DNA from: Gammaproteobacteria bacterium
GTDB taxonomy: Bacteria > Pseudomonadota > Gammaproteobacteria > Pseudomonadales > Pseudohongiellaceae
Length of the DNA stretch: 64,000 bases
Assembly: GCA_947457195.1 (NCBI GenBank)
Contig: CANGUU010000004.1
Location: 1 to 64,000 of the forward strand
Direction: 5' to 3'
Both the position numbers and the translations under genes were made by a program. Positions 58,434 to 64,000 of this stretch are shown piece by piece; the stretch's first letter is position 1; each line of letters begins with the position of its first letter. A model generated the notes under the pieces. That model did no database searches. It was not told the DNA's origin and saw only the letters and a list, made by a program, of their open reading frames with translations.

Positions 58434-59782
58434 GCGCAACGATGCAACTTCCCGCGGGCACAACCCACCTGATCGTCGGACTTGGCAAGACTGGTCTGTC
58501 CTGTGCGCGATTCCTGCGTCGCCAGGGCATCCGGTTTGCCGCCGTCGACACGCGGGCCGAGCCGCCCGGGCTGGCGGCGTTTCGTGAGGAATTCCCCGAG
58601 GTTGCCGTGGAATGCGGGCCGCTGCAGGTCAGCACGCTCGCCGCTGCCGCTACCTTGGTGATGAGCCCGGGGGTCGACTTGCGGGAGCCAGCGGTGCGGG
58701 CTGCCATCGCCCAAGGGGCTGCAGTCACGGGCGACATCGATCTGTTTGCGCGTGCAACGACCGCACCCATCGTTGCCATCACGGGCTCCAATGCCAAAAG
58801 CACGGTAACCACGCTTGTGGGTGAAATGGCACGGGCGGCCGGCAGACGCGTTGCGGTCTGCGGCAACATCGGCACGCCGGCGCTCGACATGCTTGACGGT
58901 ACCCCCATCGACCTCGTGGTGATGGAGCTGTCGAGCTTCCAGCTGGAAACCACCCAGGCCCTCCGCGCCAAAGTCGCCACTGTCCTCAACATGAGCCCCG
59001 ACCATCTGGATCGCTATGACTCCATGCAGGCCTACCACGCGGCCAAGCACCGGATTTTCGAGGGTTGTGAGCAGGTCGTGATCAACCGTGAGGACGCACT
59101 GAGCCGTCCGCTGCTTGCCGCTGGAGTCCGCGCCCACAGCTTCGGTGTCCTGCCTGACGACAGCACAGAGTTCGGACTGGTTGAGCGACAGGGCGAAGCA
59201 TTCCTCGCCTACCGGCGCCAGCCGCTGCTGGCGGTTTCCGAGCTGCGAATAGCCGGACAACACAATGTCGCCAATGCCTTGGCTGCCCTCGCGCTGGGGT
59301 TTGCAGCGGGACTCGAATTCGCCCCCATGCTGGATGCCCTGCGCAGCTTTCCCGGCCTGCCACACCGCTGTCAGTGGGTGGCCACCCATGGCGGGGTGAG
59401 CTGGTACAACGATTCGAAGGGGACCAACGTCGGTGCTACCGTCGCAGCCATTCGCGGACTCGGTGCGAGACACAGGGTGGTGTTGCTGGCCGGCGGCCAA
59501 GGCAAGGGTGCCTCGTTCGCTGAGCTTGGGCCGGCGCTGGCCAAACAAGGACGACTGGCACTGCTGTTCGGCGAGGATGCCGAGCGGATTGCTGCTGCAT
59601 TGCAAGGGGTGGTCCCGCTGGAACGCGTGGCCGATCTCGCTGCCGCCGTGACCCGAGCCTACGAGCGCGCCGTTCCCGGTGATGTGGTGCTACTGTCACC
59701 CGCCTGCGCAAGCTTCGACATGTTCAGGAACTACGAGCATCGCGGCGACGTGTTCGTGCAACTGGTGAGGGCGCTGGGATGA
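58430..59782 (+). CDS. murD: UDP-MurNAc-alanine D-glutamate ligase
   Basis: 450 residues with GTG start overlapping the mraY stop (GTGA); ATG 58442 is a second candidate. [16 protein letters not shown] at the N-terminus, Mur P-loop [13 protein letters not shown] near 119, [23 protein letters not shown] and the C-terminal [11 protein letters not shown]. It adds D-glutamate to UDP-MurNAc-L-Ala. Confidence 0.97.
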   Translation: MSATMQLPAGTTHLIVGLGKTGLSCARFLRRQGIRFAAVDTRAEPPGLAAFREEFPEVAVECGPLQVSTLAAAATLVMSPGVDLREPAVRAAIAQGAAVTGDIDLFARATTAPIVAITGSNAKSTVTTLVGEMARAAGRRVAVCGNIGTPALDMLDGTPIDLVVMELSSFQLETTQALRAKVATVLNMSPDHLDRYDSMQAYHAAKHRIFEGCEQVVINREDALSRPLLAAGVRAHSFGVLPDDSTEFGLVERQGEAFLAYRRQPLLAVSELRIAGQHNVANALAALALGFAAGLEFAPMLDALRSFPGLPHRCQWVATHGGVSWYNDSKGTNVGATVAAIRGLGARHRVVLLAGGQGKGASFAELGPALAKQGRLALLFGEDAERIAAALQGVVPLERVADLAAAVTRAYERAVPGDVVLLSPACASFDMFRNYEHRGDVFVQLVRALG

Positions 59783-60984
59783 GCACACTCACCATGCCCC
59801 ATACGCTGAGCCAACGGCACTACTACGGCGATCCCCTGCTGTTGACGCTGGCAGCGCTGCTGCTGGCCTTCGGACTGGTCATGATGACATCGGCGTCCAT
59901 CGAGATCGCCGTGCGGCAGGCAGGTGATCCATTTTACTTCTTCAAGCGGCAGTTCGCGTTCATGCTGCTCGGTCTCGCGCTCGGTGCCGTCGTGATCATG
60001 AACCCCATGCGACTGTGGTACCGCAGCAGTGTGCTGCTGCTTTTCCTCGCCTATGTCGCACTGGTCATGGTGCTGATCCCGGGGCTTGGCCGCACGGTGA
60101 ATGGCTCGACGCGCTGGATCGACTTGCCCGGCTTTTCCCTGCAGGCGTCCGAAGTGGCCAAGCTGTTCGTGATCGTGTTCACCGCCTGGTTCCTGAGTCG
60201 CCATCGTGAACTCGTGCGTTCTTCCATTGCCGGTTTCATCTACCCGCTGCTACTGATGTCACCAGTCGTGGCACTGCTGATGGTAGAGCCGGACTTCGGC
60301 GCTACCGTCGTGCTGTGCGGCGCAGTGCTCGGCATGCTGTTCCTCGGCGGCATCAGGTTGTTCTACCTGATTCTTGCCGCTGGCATCCTCGGGGGAGGTG
60401 GCTACCTCGCCATCGTCAACTCCGACTATCGACTCAACCGGCTGCTCACCTTCATGCAGACGCTGCAGAATCCCTTCAGCGACGAAGTCGTGTTCGGGTC
60501 CGGCTACCAGCTCGCGCAGGCTCTCATCGGCTTCGGGCGGGGAGAGTGGTTTGGCGTCGGACTCGGCAACAGCATCCAGAAGATCTACTTCCTGCCGGAG
60601 GCGCACACGGATTTCGTCCTGGCCATCATCGCCGAAGAATTGGGTCTGCTCAGCGTGCTGGTGCTGTTGCTGCTGTTCCTCGCCTTCATTGGACGCGCAC
60701 TCATGCTGTCACGTCGCAACGAGGAAAGCGGCCGACTGTTCGCGGCCTACCTGGGCTATGGCATCAGCCTGCTGTTTCTTGGCCAATTGCTGATCAATAC
60801 GGCGGTGAACGTCGGCCTGGTGCCCACCAAAGGACTGACCTTGCCCTTCCTCAGCTACGGGGGGTCCAGCCTCATCATGACGATCGTGATGGTGGCCGTG
60901 CTGCTGCGCATCGACATCGAGCATCATCTGTACGGCAATCCGCCGCGCGCCATGCCGGGTCGTCCAGTCGGGAGCTCCGCATGA
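59779..60984 (+). CDS. ftsW: FtsW, septal peptidoglycan polymerase (SEDS family)
   Basis: 401 residues with about ten membrane helices. NGSTRWIDLPGFSLQASEVAKLFVIVF near 108-134 (quoted in parts), VEPDFGATVVL with the SEDS acidic residue, LPEAHTDFVLAIIAEELGLL and the C-terminal GLTLPFLSYGGSSL are diagnostic. FtsW polymerises lipid II with FtsI. It overlaps murD and murG by 4 nt each. Confidence 0.97.
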   Translation: MSTLTMPHTLSQRHYYGDPLLLTLAALLLAFGLVMMTSASIEIAVRQAGDPFYFFKRQFAFMLLGLALGAVVIMNPMRLWYRSSVLLLFLAYVALVMVLIPGLGRTVNGSTRWIDLPGFSLQASEVAKLFVIVFTAWFLSRHRELVRSSIAGFIYPLLLMSPVVALLMVEPDFGATVVLCGAVLGMLFLGGIRLFYLILAAGILGGGGYLAIVNSDYRLNRLLTFMQTLQNPFSDEVVFGSGYQLAQALIGFGRGEWFGVGLGNSIQKIYFLPEAHTDFVLAIIAEELGLLSVLVLLLLFLAFIGRALMLSRRNEESGRLFAAYLGYGISLLFLGQLLINTAVNVGLVPTKGLTLPFLSYGGSSLIMTIVMVAVLLRIDIEHHLYGNPPRAMPGRPVGSSA

Positions 60985-62079
60985 GCGTCGCAGCGACCCA
61001 GACCGTTCTGATCATGGCGGGTGGCACCGGCGGTCATGTGTTTCCGGCACTGACGATCGCCGAGGAACTGCGGGCGCGTGGCAAGCGCGTCGAGTGGCTG
61101 GGCACCGAGGCGGGTGTCGAAGCCCGTGTGGTCAGCAGTGTCGGCATACCACTGCACTGCATCCAGGTCGCCGGCTTGCGCGGTCGTGGCGTACTGCGTC
61201 TGCTTGCTGCGCCCTTCACTTTGCTGCGGTCGCTGTTCCAGGCACTTCGACTGCTGCGACGCCTACAGCCCTGCTGCGTCCTCGGCATGGGGGGTTATGT
61301 CAGCGGTCCCGGCGGTCTGGCAGCCTGGCTGACGGGGCGCAAATTGCTCATCCATGAGCAGAATGCCGTCGCCGGTCTGGCCAACCGTCTCCTGTTTCCG
61401 CTGGCCACCGTGGTCATGGAGGCGTTTCCCGGCGCCTTTGGTCGCGCGGCGGCCAAACTGCAGCGCGTTGGCAACCCCGTGCGCGCCGGCTTGCTCGCCA
61501 TCTCCGGGCCCGAGCAACGCCTTGCCGGACGCCAGCGGCCGGCAACACTGCTGGTGGTGGGAGGCAGTCTCGGAGCGCAGATCTTCAACGAAACGCTGCC
61601 GGCGGCGCTCGCGCTGCTGCCGCTGGAACTGCGACCCTCGGTGCGACACCAATGCGGCCGAGGCAAGTTGCAGGCCACTCTGGCCGCCTACCGCGCTGCC
61701 GGTCTTGCCGTGGGTACCGGCATCGAGATCAGCGAGTTCATCGACGACATGGCAACTGCCTATGCCGATGCCGATCTGCTGCTCTGCCGTGCCGGTGCCA
61801 GTACGCTGGCCGAAGTCACTGCCATCGGTCTCGCGGCGGTCCTGGTCCCCTATCCCTACGCCACCGACGATCACCAGACCGCCAATGCCCAGGCCCTGGC
61901 CAAGGTCGGGGCAGCCGTATTGCTGCCACAGCAGCAGCTCACGCCGAACAGTCTCTGCACCGTACTTGCCGACCTGCTGGCAGAGCCGCAGCGATGCCTG
62001 CAGCTGGCCTGTGCCGCCCGTGCCCATGGGGCGCGGGATGCCGCGCGGCAGGCTGCCGATCTTTGCGAGGAGGCCTGTC

Positions 62080-62087
<8 letters not shown>
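60981..62087 (+). CDS. murG: MurG, lipid II-forming GlcNAc transferase
   Basis: 368 residues of GT-B fold: [19 protein letters not shown] near 12, [15 protein letters not shown] near 102, [12 protein letters not shown], and C-terminal [24 protein letters not shown] with the UDP-GlcNAc site. It converts lipid I to lipid II at the inner membrane. It overlaps ftsW by 4 nt and murC by 8 nt. Confidence 0.97.

Positions 62088-64000
<1,913 letters not shown>

Overview
The window looks like chromosomal DNA from a high-GC gammaproteobacterium, related to but not a Pseudomonas. Gene order follows the Pseudomonas/E. coli backbone closely: dksA-gluQ-cbrXAB, kdsD-lptCAB-rpoN-rapZ-ptsO, ibaG-murA-hisGD, cysDN, rplM-rpsI, petABC-sspAB, dolP-diaA-yraN-lpoA/rsmI, rnpB, and the mraZ-to-ddlB division and cell wall (dcw) cluster. 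I see no CRISPR array, insertion sequence, prophage or tRNA gene. The lineage is inferred from synteny and protein resemblance recalled from memory; no database search was run.

1-6.9 kb (minus strand) holds dksA (with a long Lys/Ala/Pro-rich N-terminal tail), gluQ, a small membrane ORF matching cbrX, cbrA (transporter-domain histidine kinase) and cbrB (sigma-54 activator). Downstream of cbrB, running off the left edge, are a TGTTAC/GTAACA enhancer, a good -24/-12 promoter and an A-rich AAN-repeat transcript: the signature of a CrcZ-type RNA that titrates Hfq/Crc. This is the most interesting element of the window.

7-13 kb: a Rieske protein overlapping a PLP sulfur-amino-acid enzyme, a lipoprotein, a membrane pyrophosphatase (hppA) and apbC. 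12.8-20.3 kb (minus) reads kdsD-lptC-lptA-lptB-rpoN-rapZ-ptsO-mgtE-darP. It lacks kdsC, hpf and ptsN, which normally sit inside this cluster. Divergent from it are ibaG-murA-hisG-hisD, without the usual mla genes; a DegS/AlgW-like protease follows.

26.2-36.4 kb is an accessory catabolic segment: YciI-like protein, two aldehyde dehydrogenases, a LigW-like 5-carboxyvanillate decarboxylase, an XRE regulator, a long acyl-CoA dehydrogenase, a TonB-dependent receptor and a TetR regulator. It suggests use of lignin-derived or other aromatic substrates. It sits between degS/yciH and cysD/cysNC, where the backbone resumes.

36.5-64 kb: sulfate activation (cysD, cysNC), yhcB, rplM-rpsI, a bc1 complex whose cytochrome b and c1 are one 668-residue ORF, sspAB, envelope genes, RNase P RNA, and then mraZ-rsmH-ftsL-ftsI-murE-murF-mraY-murD-ftsW-murG-murC-ddlB with overlapping or nearly abutting junctions from rsmH onward. 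A sigma-70 promoter and four TGG boxes at 10-11 bp spacing precede mraZ and look like its own operator. ddlB is cut by the right edge.
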